In this document: positions 7,511 through 14,764 of the stretch, piece by piece
Numbering within the stretch: the stretch's first letter is position 1
Layout of the letters: each line of letters begins with the position of its first letter
Origin: Mycobacterium shinjukuense
GTDB lineage: Bacteria; Actinomycetota; Actinomycetes; Mycobacteriales; Mycobacteriaceae
DNA: 64,000 bases
Assembly (NCBI RefSeq): GCF_010730055.1
Contig: NZ_AP022575.1
Location: 682,001 to 746,000, forward strand
Reading direction: 5' to 3'
The notes under the pieces: generated by a model
What the model saw: only the letters and a program-made list of their open reading frames with translations
What the model was told of the DNA's origin: nothing
Database searches by the model: none
Made by a program: the position numbers and the translations under genes

Positions 7511-8080
7511 GTGCCAGCTACCCGGCCGGAGGGCAAGCCCGACATCAAAGTCCTGGCGTTGGTGGGCAGCCTGCGTGCGGCGTCGGTCAACCGTCAGATC
7601 GCCGAGCTCGCGGTGGACGTCGCCCCGGACGGCGTCGCCGTCACCGTGTTCGAGGGGCTCGGCGACCTGCCGTTCTACAACGAGGACATCGACACCCCGG
7701 CCGCGGTCCCGGCGGCGGTGACCAGACTGCGCGCGGCCGCGGCCGACGCGCATGCCGCCCTGGTAGTCACCCCCGAGTACAACGGCACCATTCCGGCCGT
7801 GCTCAAGAACGCCATCGACTGGCTGTCGCGGCCCTTCGGTAACGGCGCGCTCAAAGACAAGCCGCTGGCGGTGATCGGCGGCGCCATGGGCCGCTTCGGC
7901 GGCGTATGGGCCCACGACGAGACCCGCAAATCGTTCGGGATCGCCGGAACACGCGTCGTCGACGGGATCAAACTCTCGGTGCCGCTGCAAACCCTGGAAG
8001 GCAGGCCGCCCGCCGACGACGCCGAGCTGTCGGCCAATGTGCGTGACGTCGTCGGCAAGCTCGCCGCCGAGGTCAACTGA
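7511..8080 (+). CDS. NADPH-dependent FMN reductase / quinone reductase (Rv3054c-like)
   Basis: This is a flavodoxin-fold reductase of 189 residues. It has the FMN phosphate-binding loop GSLRAASVNRQ near residue 20 and the family motif TPEYNGTIPAVLKNAIDWLS near residue 90. It would transfer electrons from NADPH via FMN to quinones, azo compounds or similar acceptors in the cytoplasm, often as protection from redox-cycling chemicals. The GTG at 7511 is chosen because GAAGGGA lies about 8 nt upstream; an ATG at 7481 in the same frame has poor spacing. It is divergent from the TetR-dinB2 operon, which suggests induction by a shared toxic ligand. Confidence 0.85.
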   Translation: MPATRPEGKPDIKVLALVGSLRAASVNRQIAELAVDVAPDGVAVTVFEGLGDLPFYNEDIDTPAAVPAAVTRLRAAAADAHAALVVTPEYNGTIPAVLKNAIDWLSRPFGNGALKDKPLAVIGGAMGRFGGVWAHDETRKSFGIAGTRVVDGIKLSVPLQTLEGRPPADDAELSANVRDVVGKLAAEVN

Positions 8081-8130
8081 GCCGGCGCCGGAGTCTGGTG
8101 GGCGCGTACCGGACGCTCGCGCGGGGCCGC

Positions 8131-8712
8131 TCACCGGGCCTCGACGGTGGGCCGGCGCCGGGCGGCGGCGATTTCGGCGAGCAGCGCCGCCACCACCCCG
8201 AACGCGAAGTACAGCGCCGGCAGCCACGGCGCGACCCCACACAGCGCGTTGGAATCGGCGGCGTAGCTGATCACCCGGGTCTGGGCGAGAACGGCCTCCA
8301 ACGCTGGACCGCCGATCGCGGCCAGCATTCCGCACACCGCGCCGGGGCCGTCACCCAGGACGCACCAGGTGATGATCGCCAGTGCATAGATCAGCACGCT
8401 CGCCGGTACCGCGGGCGCCGCGTGCACCAAGGCGGTGACGACGTAGATGGCGATCACGGCCAGCACGCCGGCGAGTCCCTGGCGGACCCCGACCGTGGAC
8501 CGCGGTGTCGGCAGGTGCAGCCGCAGCTCGGCCAGCGCGACGGTTGCGGACCCGACGAGCAACGGGAACCAGATTGGGCTGCTCCACACGAACGGAACCG
8601 CAGTGACGAGGTACTCGGTGGTCCCGGTGACCACATGACCGTGATCGCCGATCAGTGCCGCCAGCGCTCCCAGCCCGAACAGGAACACGACGTCGGGCAC
8701 CCGCAGCTTCAT
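8131..8712 (-). CDS. Polytopic membrane protein, possibly an Insig homologue
   Basis: The 193-residue protein is strongly hydrophobic, with about six predicted membrane segments and a short basic C-terminal tail (AAARRRPTVEAR). The segment GDHGHVVTGTTEYLVT followed by SSPIWFPLLVG, and a later APWLPALYFAFGVV, recall the bacterial Insig-like family, of which a Mycobacterium vanbaalenii member has been crystallised. Vertebrate Insig proteins bind sterols; the bacterial function is unknown. I know of no equivalent at this place in M. tuberculosis. It is convergent with the FMN reductase and divergent from nrdHIE. The membrane-protein call is firm; the Insig link is from memory of the motif. Confidence 0.5.
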   Translation of the reverse strand: MKLRVPDVVFLFGLGALAALIGDHGHVVTGTTEYLVTAVPFVWSSPIWFPLLVGSATVALAELRLHLPTPRSTVGVRQGLAGVLAVIAIYVVTALVHAAPAVPASVLIYALAIITWCVLGDGPGAVCGMLAAIGGPALEAVLAQTRVISYAADSNALCGVAPWLPALYFAFGVVAALLAEIAAARRRPTVEAR

Positions 8713-8938
8713 GACGCGTACGCTACTTGACGCACGGCAAGTCCCCGCGGGCGGACATCAACCCCGCCGCTGGCGATCGGTTTGCTGGCGGCCGGCCGAG
8801 CCGGACTGCGGCGCCGGCGGTCTCGGTGGCCGGTGAGAGACCGGTGTCGGCGGGCGTGTGTGGCCGATGGTGTGATCTGCGACACGCCGACGCGCCCTCC
8901 GGGACGTGCTTACGACCAGGGAATTTCAGAAATGTTAT

Positions 8939-8954
8939 TCAGAACATCTTGTAC
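8939..8954 (+). promoter_or_regulatory. NrdR box 1 of nrdHIE (degenerate)
   Basis: TCAGAACATCTTGTAC matches 11 of 16 positions of the upstream box of nrdF2 (14658-14673). It starts exactly 32 bp before the stronger box at 8971, the same spacing as in the nrdF2 pair. Confidence 0.5.
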
Positions 8955-8970
8955 CTCTTCTTCTTGTCAC

Positions 8971-8986
8971 CCACTAGGTGTAGTGT
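8971..8986 (+). promoter_or_regulatory. NrdR box 2 of nrdHIE
   Basis: CCACTAGGTGTAGTGT contains the perfect inverted repeat CACTA-ggtg-TAGTG, fitting the NrdR consensus (ACACTATATATAGTGT type). NrdR is the ATP/dATP-sensing repressor of ribonucleotide reductase genes. The box matches the second nrdF2 box at 13 of 16 positions. Confidence 0.75.
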
Positions 8987-9194
8987 TTCAGGCACCGGCA
9001 GATCCCCGGTTCACCGAGTCAGCCAGGCCTGGTGAGCGTCCCGGAGTCGGCACCCACGGTCGGTCGGCCCGGCAGCCGCACGACGGGAACTTGGGGGTTT
9101 GACGGCCCGCTGATTCCAGCGCCGATGTACCACCCGAGTAGTTGCCAGCCTTGTCGAGACCCAAGTCGAGTTCCCGCAAAGGAGCGGTACACCC

Positions 9195-9434
9195 ATGAGC
9201 ATCACCGTCTACACCAAGCCCGCGTGTGTGCAGTGCAGCGCCACTTCCAAGGCGTTGGACAGGCAGGGCATCGCCTACGAGAAGGTCGACATCAGCCTGG
9301 ATTCCGAGGCGCGCGACTACGTGATGGCGCTGGGCTATCTGCAGGCGCCGGTCGTGGTGGCGGGCAACGAGCACTGGTCGGGCTTTCGGCCCGATCGCAT
9401 CAAGGCACTGGCCCGGGCCGCGCTGAGCGCCTAG
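9195..9434 (+). CDS. nrdH: NrdH redoxin
   Basis: This 79-residue glutaredoxin-like protein has thioredoxin-type reactivity. It begins SITVYTKPACVQCSATSKAL, with redox-active CVQC at residues 11-14, and ends with the family's WSGFRPD motif. It reduces the active-site disulfide of the class Ib ribonucleotide reductase NrdEF and is itself reduced by thioredoxin reductase. It has a strong AAAGGAG site and is the first gene of nrdH-nrdI-nrdE, under NrdR control judged from the upstream boxes. Length and sequence match Rv3053c. Confidence 0.95.
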   Translation: MSITVYTKPACVQCSATSKALDRQGIAYEKVDISLDSEARDYVMALGYLQAPVVVAGNEHWSGFRPDRIKALARAALSA

Positions 9435-9452
9435 ACAGGTAAGGAGGTTGCG

Positions 9453-9911
9453 GTGTCGTCACGCAACCTGGTCTATTTCTCTTCCGTGTCGGAGAACACC
9501 CACCGCTTCGTGCAGAAGCTGGGCATTCCCGCCACCCGGATACCGCTGCATGGCCGTATCGAGGTCGACCAACCGTATGTGCTGCTGTTGCCCACCTACG
9601 GCGGCGGCCGGGTCAACCCGGACCTCAACTCCGGGCGGTATGTCCCCAAACAGGTCATCGCCTTTTTGAACAACGAACACAATCGAGCGCTGCTGCGCGG
9701 TGTGATCGCGGCCGGCAACACCAACTTCGGTGCGGAGTTCTGTTATGCCGGCGACGTCGTCGCCCGCAAGTGCGGCGTCCCGTACCTCTACCGCTTCGAA
9801 ATGATGGGTACCGCGGATGACGTCGCCGCCGTCCGCGAGGGCCTAACTAACTTTTGGGCTGAATTCTGGAAGGAACAGAGGTGTCACCAACCGTCATTGC
9901 AGAGCCGGTAA
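9453..9911 (+). CDS. nrdI: NrdI flavodoxin-like protein
   Basis: NrdI (152 residues) is a small FMN protein that supplies the oxidant for assembling the manganese-tyrosyl radical cofactor of NrdF. The sequence opens with NLVYFSSVSENTHRFVQKL, the FMN phosphate loop of the family, and has the PTYGGG and AGNTNFG motifs for the isoalloxazine ring. The start is a GTG with AAGGAGG nine bases upstream. It lies 18 bp after nrdH and its 3' end overlaps the nrdE start by 31 bp, so translation of the two is probably coupled. Confidence 0.95.
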   Translation: MSSRNLVYFSSVSENTHRFVQKLGIPATRIPLHGRIEVDQPYVLLLPTYGGGRVNPDLNSGRYVPKQVIAFLNNEHNRALLRGVIAAGNTNFGAEFCYAGDVVARKCGVPYLYRFEMMGTADDVAAVREGLTNFWAEFWKEQRCHQPSLQSR

Positions 9912-12043
9912 CCAGCACGCACGCGTTGCCCGGCGAAACGGACTACCACGCGCTGAACGCGATGCTGAACCTGTACGACGCGGACGGCAAGATCCAGTTC
10001 GACAAGGACCGCGAAGCCGCCCACCAGTACTTCCTGCAGCACGTCAACCAGAACACGGTGTTCTTCCACAATCAGGACGAGAAGCTCGACTACCTGATCC
10101 GCGAGAATTACTACGAGCGTGAGGTTCTCGACCAGTACTCGCGCAACTTCGTCAAGACGCTGCTGGACCGCGCATACGCCAAGAAGTTCCGGTTCCCCAC
10201 GTTTCTGGGGGCGTTCAAGTACTACACCTCCTACACCCTGAAAACCTTCGACGGGAAGCGGTATCTGGAGCGTTTCGAGGATCGGGTGGTCATGGTGGCG
10301 CTGACGCTGGCCGCCGGGGACACCACGTTGGCCGAAAAGCTGGTCGATGAGATCATGGACGGCCGGTTCCAGCCGGCCACCCCGACGTTTTTGAACTCCG
10401 GCAAGAAGCAGCGCGGCGAGCCGGTGAGCTGTTTCCTCCTGCGCATCGAGGACAACATGGAGTCGATCGGGCGATCGATCAACTCCGCGCTGCAGCTGTC
10501 CAAGCGTGGCGGGGGAGTTGCCTTGCTGCTGACCAACATTCGCGAGCACGGCGCACCGATCAAGAACATCGAGAACCAGTCCTCGGGTGTCATCCCGATC
10601 ATGAAGCTGCTGGAGGATTCGTTCTCTTACGCCAACCAGCTGGGGGCCCGCCAGGGTGCCGGAGCGGTGTACCTGCACGCCCATCACCCCGACATCTACC
10701 GCTTCCTGGACACCAAGCGGGAGAACGCCGACGAGAAGATCCGGATCAAGACGCTAAGCCTGGGGGTGGTGATCCCCGACATCACCTTCGAATTGGCCAA
10801 GCGCAACGACGACATGTACCTGTTCTCGCCCTACGACGTCGAACGGGTCTACGGCGTGCCGTTCGCCGACATCTCGGTGACCGAGAAGTACTACGAGATG
10901 GTCGACGACGCGCGCATCCGCAAGAGTAAGATCAAGGCGCGGGAGTTCTTCCAGACGCTGGCCGAGCTGCAATTCGAGTCCGGCTACCCGTACATCATGT
11001 TCGAGGACACGGTGAACCGGGCCAATCCTATTGAGGGCAAGATCACCCACTCCAACCTGTGCTCGGAGATCCTGCAGGTGTCCACGCCGTCGCTGTTCAA
11101 CGATGACTTGTCGTATGCCAAAGTAGGCAAAGACATTTCGTGCAATCTGGGGTCGCTGAACATCGCCAAGACGATGGACTCGCCGGACTTCGCTCAGACG
11201 ATCGAGGTGGCAATCCGCGCGCTGACCTCGGTGAGCGACCAGACGCATATCAGGTCGGTGCCGTCAATCGAGCGGGGCAACAACGAATCCCACGCGATCG
11301 GGCTGGGTCAGATGAACCTGCACGGCTACCTGGCCCGTGAGGGCATCTTCTATGGCTCCGAGGAAGGCATCGACTTCACCAATATCTACTTCTATACGGT
11401 GCTCTACCACGCACTTCGGGCGTCAAACCGTATTGCGATCGAACGCGGTACGTACTTCAAGGGTTTCGAGCGCTCCACGTATGCGACGGGGGAGTTCTTC
11501 GACAAGTACACCGATCAGATATGGGAGCCGAAGACCGAGAAGGTGCGCCAGCTCTTCGCCGATGCCGGAATCCGCATCCCGACGCAGGACGACTGGCGGC
11601 GGCTCAGGGAGTCGGTGGTCGCGCACGGCATCTACAACCAGAACCTGCAGGCGGTGCCGCCGACCGGGTCGATCTCCTACATCAACCATTCGACGTCGTC
11701 GATCCACCCGATCGTGTCGAAGATCGAGATCCGCAAGGAAGGCAAGATCGGGCGGGTGTACTACCCGGCGCCATATATGACCAACGACAACCTGGAGTAC
11801 TACCAGGACGCCTACGAGATCGGCTACGAGAAGATCATCGACACCTACGCGGCGGCCACCCAGCATGTGGATCAAGGGCTTTCGCTGACGTTGTTCTTCA
11901 AGGACACCGCCACCACCCGCGACGTGAACAAGGCGCAGATCTACGCCTGGCGCAAGGGGATCAAGACGCTGTACTACATCCGGTTGCGGCAGATGGCGCT
12001 GGAGGGCACCGAGGTGGCGGGCTGCGTGTCCTGCATGCTGTAG
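9881..12043 (+). CDS. nrdE: Class Ib ribonucleoside-diphosphate reductase alpha subunit NrdE
   Basis: NrdE (720 residues) is the catalytic subunit that reduces NDPs to dNDPs. It has the short class Ib N-terminus without an ATP-cone, the active-site Cys in EPVSCFLLR, the radical-site motif SNLCSEI, the NxxxTGSISYI segment and the C-terminal redox pair GCVSCML. The radical is delivered by NrdF2, encoded 2.7 kb downstream in a separate unit, and electrons come from NrdH. The GTG start at 9881 has AAGGAAC upstream and lies inside the end of nrdI. The sequence is nearly that of Rv3051c as I recall it. Confidence 0.97.
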   Translation: MSPTVIAEPVTSTHALPGETDYHALNAMLNLYDADGKIQFDKDREAAHQYFLQHVNQNTVFFHNQDEKLDYLIRENYYEREVLDQYSRNFVKTLLDRAYAKKFRFPTFLGAFKYYTSYTLKTFDGKRYLERFEDRVVMVALTLAAGDTTLAEKLVDEIMDGRFQPATPTFLNSGKKQRGEPVSCFLLRIEDNMESIGRSINSALQLSKRGGGVALLLTNIREHGAPIKNIENQSSGVIPIMKLLEDSFSYANQLGARQGAGAVYLHAHHPDIYRFLDTKRENADEKIRIKTLSLGVVIPDITFELAKRNDDMYLFSPYDVERVYGVPFADISVTEKYYEMVDDARIRKSKIKAREFFQTLAELQFESGYPYIMFEDTVNRANPIEGKITHSNLCSEILQVSTPSLFNDDLSYAKVGKDISCNLGSLNIAKTMDSPDFAQTIEVAIRALTSVSDQTHIRSVPSIERGNNESHAIGLGQMNLHGYLAREGIFYGSEEGIDFTNIYFYTVLYHALRASNRIAIERGTYFKGFERSTYATGEFFDKYTDQIWEPKTEKVRQLFADAGIRIPTQDDWRRLRESVVAHGIYNQNLQAVPPTGSISYINHSTSSIHPIVSKIEIRKEGKIGRVYYPAPYMTNDNLEYYQDAYEIGYEKIIDTYAAATQHVDQGLSLTLFFKDTATTRDVNKAQIYAWRKGIKTLYYIRLRQMALEGTEVAGCVSCML

Positions 12044-12054
12044 GACACGCGCGG

Positions 12055-12114
12055 GCCGAACGTGAATCCGGCGACGGCATCACGGCGTGTCGCGTCGCGA
12101 CATTCACACTCGGC
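12055..12114 (+). terminator. Imperfect long hairpin after nrdE
   Basis: Arms 12055-12067 and 12102-12114 pair at 11 of 13 positions (GCCGAACGTGAAT against ATTCACACTCGGC). It lies 11 bp after the nrdE stop and has no U-tract. The arm resembles the seed of the stronger hairpin at 14574-14637. Confidence 0.4.
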
Positions 12115-12160
12115 AGGAGGGGCGGAGCCCGGTCTGCCCAGGTCGGCGGCTGCGACGCGG

Positions 12161-12166
12161 TAAGGT
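12161..12166 (+). promoter_or_regulatory. -10 hexamer TAAGGT, leaderless start of the TetR gene
   Basis: TAAGGT ends 7 nt before the GTG at 12174 and decides for that start over the ATG at 12183. Confidence 0.5.
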
Positions 12167-12173
12167 GCTTGAC

Positions 12174-12908
12174 GTGCGAAGAATGAGTCGACCCCACCCC
12201 GGCCCGAAGCCGGGGGTGAAGGTCGATGCGCGCAGCGAACGGTGGCGCGAGCATCGCAAAAAGGTCCGCGGCGAGATCGTGGAAGCGGCGTTTCGCGCCA
12301 TCGACCGGCTGGGGCCCGAACTCAGCGTGCGGGAAATCGCCGAAGAGGCCGGCACCGCCAAGCCGAAGATCTACCGACATTTCACCGATAAGTCCGACCT
12401 GTTCGTGGCGATCGGGGAACGCCTGCGCGACATGCTGTGGGCGGCGATCTTCCCGTCGATCAACCTGTCTACCGACTCGGCCCGCGAGGTCATCCGGCGC
12501 AGCGTCGAGGAGTACGTCAACCTCGTCGACAAGCACCCCAACGTGCTGCGGGTATTCATCCAGGGCCGTTCCGCCAAGCAGTCGGAGGTAGCGGTCCGGA
12601 CCCTCAACGAAGGCCGGGAGATCACCTTGACCTTCGCCGAGTTGTTCAACAACGAGCTGCGCGAGATGCACCTGGACCGTGCGGCGCTCGAACTGGCTGC
12701 CTTCGCCGCCTTCGGGTCGGCCGCGTCGGCCACCGAATGGTGGTTGGGTCCCGACCCGGACAGCCCGCGACGCATGCCGCGGGAGCAGTTCGTCGCGCAC
12801 CTGACGACGATCATGATGGGCGTCATCGTCGGCACCGCCGAGACGCTCGGCATCGCGATGGACCCCGACAAGCCGATCCACGACGCGGTGCCCGCGGCGC
12901 TGGCGTGA
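12174..12908 (+). CDS. TetR-family regulator (Rv3050c-like)
   Basis: This 244-residue regulator has a basic N-terminal extension (PHPGPKPGVKVDARSERWRE) before a TetR DNA-binding domain with helix-turn-helix LSVREIAEEAGTAKPKIYRHF. The C-terminal domain is helical and would bind a hydrophobic effector. I chose the GTG at 12174, placed 7 nt after a TAAGGT hexamer; the ATG at 12183 would shorten it by three residues. It lies between nrdE and a Baeyer-Villiger monooxygenase gene in the same orientation, and the latter is its most likely target. It is unlikely to control nrd genes, which have NrdR boxes. Confidence 0.85.
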   Translation: MRRMSRPHPGPKPGVKVDARSERWREHRKKVRGEIVEAAFRAIDRLGPELSVREIAEEAGTAKPKIYRHFTDKSDLFVAIGERLRDMLWAAIFPSINLSTDSAREVIRRSVEEYVNLVDKHPNVLRVFIQGRSAKQSEVAVRTLNEGREITLTFAELFNNELREMHLDRAALELAAFAAFGSAASATEWWLGPDPDSPRRMPREQFVAHLTTIMMGVIVGTAETLGIAMDPDKPIHDAVPAALA

Positions 12909-12963
12909 GCCGCCGGCGGCGTTGACATCGCCGCACTGATCGATGACACTCGTTATATATCCG

Positions 12964-12983
12964 ATACCCTGGGTACTGGGTAT
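12964..12983. promoter_or_regulatory. Inverted repeat upstream of the monooxygenase gene
   Basis: ATACCC-8-GGGTAT, with 6-bp arms, lies 45 bp before the monooxygenase ATG and just after an AT-rich TTATATAT stretch that could be its -10 region. It is a candidate operator for the adjacent TetR protein. Confidence 0.35.
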
Positions 12984-13028
12984 TTGCGGCGCAGTGGGCT
13001 CAGGCAGCCCCAACAAGAAAGATCGACC

Positions 13029-14591
13029 ATGACCGACGTCGGCGCACCGGCTACCACAGCAGCCGAGAAACCGCAGTCCAACCAGCCACCGATACACACC
13101 CGTGCCGTCATCATCGGAACCGGATTCTCCGGTTTGGGTATGGCCATCAAGCTGCAACAGCAAGGTGTGGACTTCGTGGTCTTGGAGAAGGCCGACGACG
13201 TCGGCGGCACCTGGCGGGACAACACCTACCCGGGCTGCGCCTGCGACATCCCGTCGCACCTGTACTCGTTCTCCTTCGAGCCCAAGCCGGACTGGAAGCA
13301 CCTGTTTTCCTACTGGGACGAGATCTTGGACTACCTCAAAGGGGTCACCGAGAAATACGGGCTGCGCCGCTACATCGCGTTCAACTCCCTGGTCGACCGC
13401 GGCTACTGGGACGACGACGAGCACCGGTGGCACGTGTTCACCGTCGACGGGCGCGAATATATAGCCCAGTTCCTGATCTCGGGGGCCGGCGCGTTGCACA
13501 TCCCGTCCTTCCCCGAGATCGACGGCCGTGACGAATTCGCCGGTCCCGCTTTCCATTCCGCGCAGTGGGAGCACAGCGTCGACCTGACCGGCAAGCGGGT
13601 GGCGATCATCGGGACCGGTGCCAGCGCCATCCAGATCGTGCCCGAGATCGTCGGGCAGGTCGCCCAGCTTCAGCTCTACCAGCGCACCCCGCCGTGGGTG
13701 GTGCCGCGCACCAACGAGGAACTCCCGCTGGCGCTGCGCCGGGCCCTGCGCAACGTTCCGGGGCTGCGGGCGCTGCTGCGCCTGGGGATCTACTGGGCGC
13801 AGGAGGCACTGGCCTACGGGATGACCAAGCGGCCCAACACCCTGAAGATCATCGAGGCCTACGCCAAGTACAACATTCGCCGCTCGGTGAAGGACCGCGA
13901 GCTACGGCACAGGCTGACCCCGCGGTACCGCATCGGCTGCAAGCGAATCCTGAACTCCTCCACCTATTACCCTGCGGTGGCGGACCCGAAGACCGAGCTG
14001 ATCACCGACCGCATCACCCGGATCACCCGCGATGGGATCGTCACCGCCGACGGCATGCGGCGCCCGGTCGACGTGATCGTATACGCCACCGGCTTCCACG
14101 TCACCGACTCCTACACCTACGTGCAGATCAAGGGCCGGCACGGCGAGGACCTGGTCGACCGGTGGAACCGCGAGGGCATCGGCGCTCATCGCGGGATCAC
14201 CGTCGCCGACATGCCCAACCTGTTCTTCCTGCTCGGACCCAACACCGGGCTGGGGCACAACTCGGTGGTGTTCATGATCGAATCCCAGATCCATTACGTG
14301 GCCGACGCGATCGCCACGTGCGACCGGTTGGGCGCGCAGGCGTTGGCTCCCACCCGCGACGCGCAAGATCGGTTCAACGAGGAACTGCAACGCAAGCTGG
14401 CCCATTCGGTGTGGAACACCGGCGGTTGCGCCAGCTGGTACCTGGACGAACACGGCAAGAACACGGTGCTGTGGGGCGGCTACACCTGGCAGTACTGGCT
14501 GACCACCCGCTCGGTCAAACCCGCCGAGTACCAGTTCTTCGGGGTCGGCAAGGTGCACGGTGGACCGACAGCTTCGCCGAGCGTGAACTGA
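13029..14591 (+). CDS. Flavin-containing Baeyer-Villiger-type monooxygenase (Rv3049c-like)
   Basis: This 520-residue flavoprotein should use FAD and NADPH to insert oxygen next to a carbonyl or oxidise a heteroatom. It has the FAD-binding GTGFSG motif at residues 30-35, the second Rossmann motif IIGTGASA near 190 and, between them, the Baeyer-Villiger fingerprint FAGPAFHSAQW (FxGxxxHxxxW) near 170. The substrate is unknown; relatives of this type activate the drug ethionamide. The start follows AAGAAAGATCG, a weak ribosome-binding site. It follows the TetR gene. Its last codons form one arm of the large downstream hairpin. Confidence 0.88.
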   Translation: MTDVGAPATTAAEKPQSNQPPIHTRAVIIGTGFSGLGMAIKLQQQGVDFVVLEKADDVGGTWRDNTYPGCACDIPSHLYSFSFEPKPDWKHLFSYWDEILDYLKGVTEKYGLRRYIAFNSLVDRGYWDDDEHRWHVFTVDGREYIAQFLISGAGALHIPSFPEIDGRDEFAGPAFHSAQWEHSVDLTGKRVAIIGTGASAIQIVPEIVGQVAQLQLYQRTPPWVVPRTNEELPLALRRALRNVPGLRALLRLGIYWAQEALAYGMTKRPNTLKIIEAYAKYNIRRSVKDRELRHRLTPRYRIGCKRILNSSTYYPAVADPKTELITDRITRITRDGIVTADGMRRPVDVIVYATGFHVTDSYTYVQIKGRHGEDLVDRWNREGIGAHRGITVADMPNLFFLLGPNTGLGHNSVVFMIESQIHYVADAIATCDRLGAQALAPTRDAQDRFNEELQRKLAHSVWNTGGCASWYLDEHGKNTVLWGGYTWQYWLTTRSVKPAEYQFFGVGKVHGGPTASPSVN

Positions 14592-14637
14592 GGGCGGGAT
14601 TTCGGGAAAAATCCCGCCCTCAGTTCACGCTCGGCGA
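14574..14637 (+). terminator. 29-bp perfect inverted repeat ending the monooxygenase gene
   Basis: Arms 14574-14602 and 14609-14637 are perfectly complementary, with a 6-nt loop (CGGGAA). The left arm includes the last codons and stop of the monooxygenase gene. There is no U-tract. A structure this stable should stop transcription or protect the 3' end in either direction. Confidence 0.65.
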
Positions 14638-14657
14638 GATTAGACGGCGACACGCAA

Positions 14658-14673
14658 ACACAACTTCTTGTGT
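14658..14673 (+). promoter_or_regulatory. NrdR box 1 of nrdF2
   Basis: ACACAACTTCTTGTGT lies inside a perfect inverted repeat with 7-bp arms (AACACAA-cttc-TTGTGTT, 14657-14674). It starts 32 bp before box 2. Confidence 0.75.
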
Positions 14674-14689
14674 TGCGCCGGCTTGTCGG

Positions 14690-14705
14690 CCCCCAGGGGT
14701 AGTGT
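14690..14705 (+). promoter_or_regulatory. NrdR box 2 of nrdF2
   Basis: CCCCCAGGGGTAGTGT keeps the right half TAGTGT of the box at 8971-8986 (13 of 16 identical) but has a degenerate left half. Its spacing of 32 bp from box 1 places both on the same face of the DNA. Confidence 0.65.
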
Positions 14706-14764
14706 TTGAAGTAGCAGTACCGCAGTCAATCCGGCAGCCAAATCGAGCGTGTGAGGTGGTTCTG

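Larger units (their letters stand above)
8713..9194 (+). other. Regulatory space upstream of nrdHIE
   Basis: No gene is seen in these 480 bases. The right half holds the two NrdR boxes and ends in AAAGGAG, the ribosome-binding site of nrdH. About 200 bases separate the boxes from nrdH, so a long 5' leader is likely. The left part also carries the promoter of the minus-strand membrane gene. Confidence 0.6.

Noticed and set aside
11961..13574. Long minus-strand frame across nrdE end, TetR and monooxygenase genes
   Set aside because: It is a third-position GC artefact opposite three well-supported genes.
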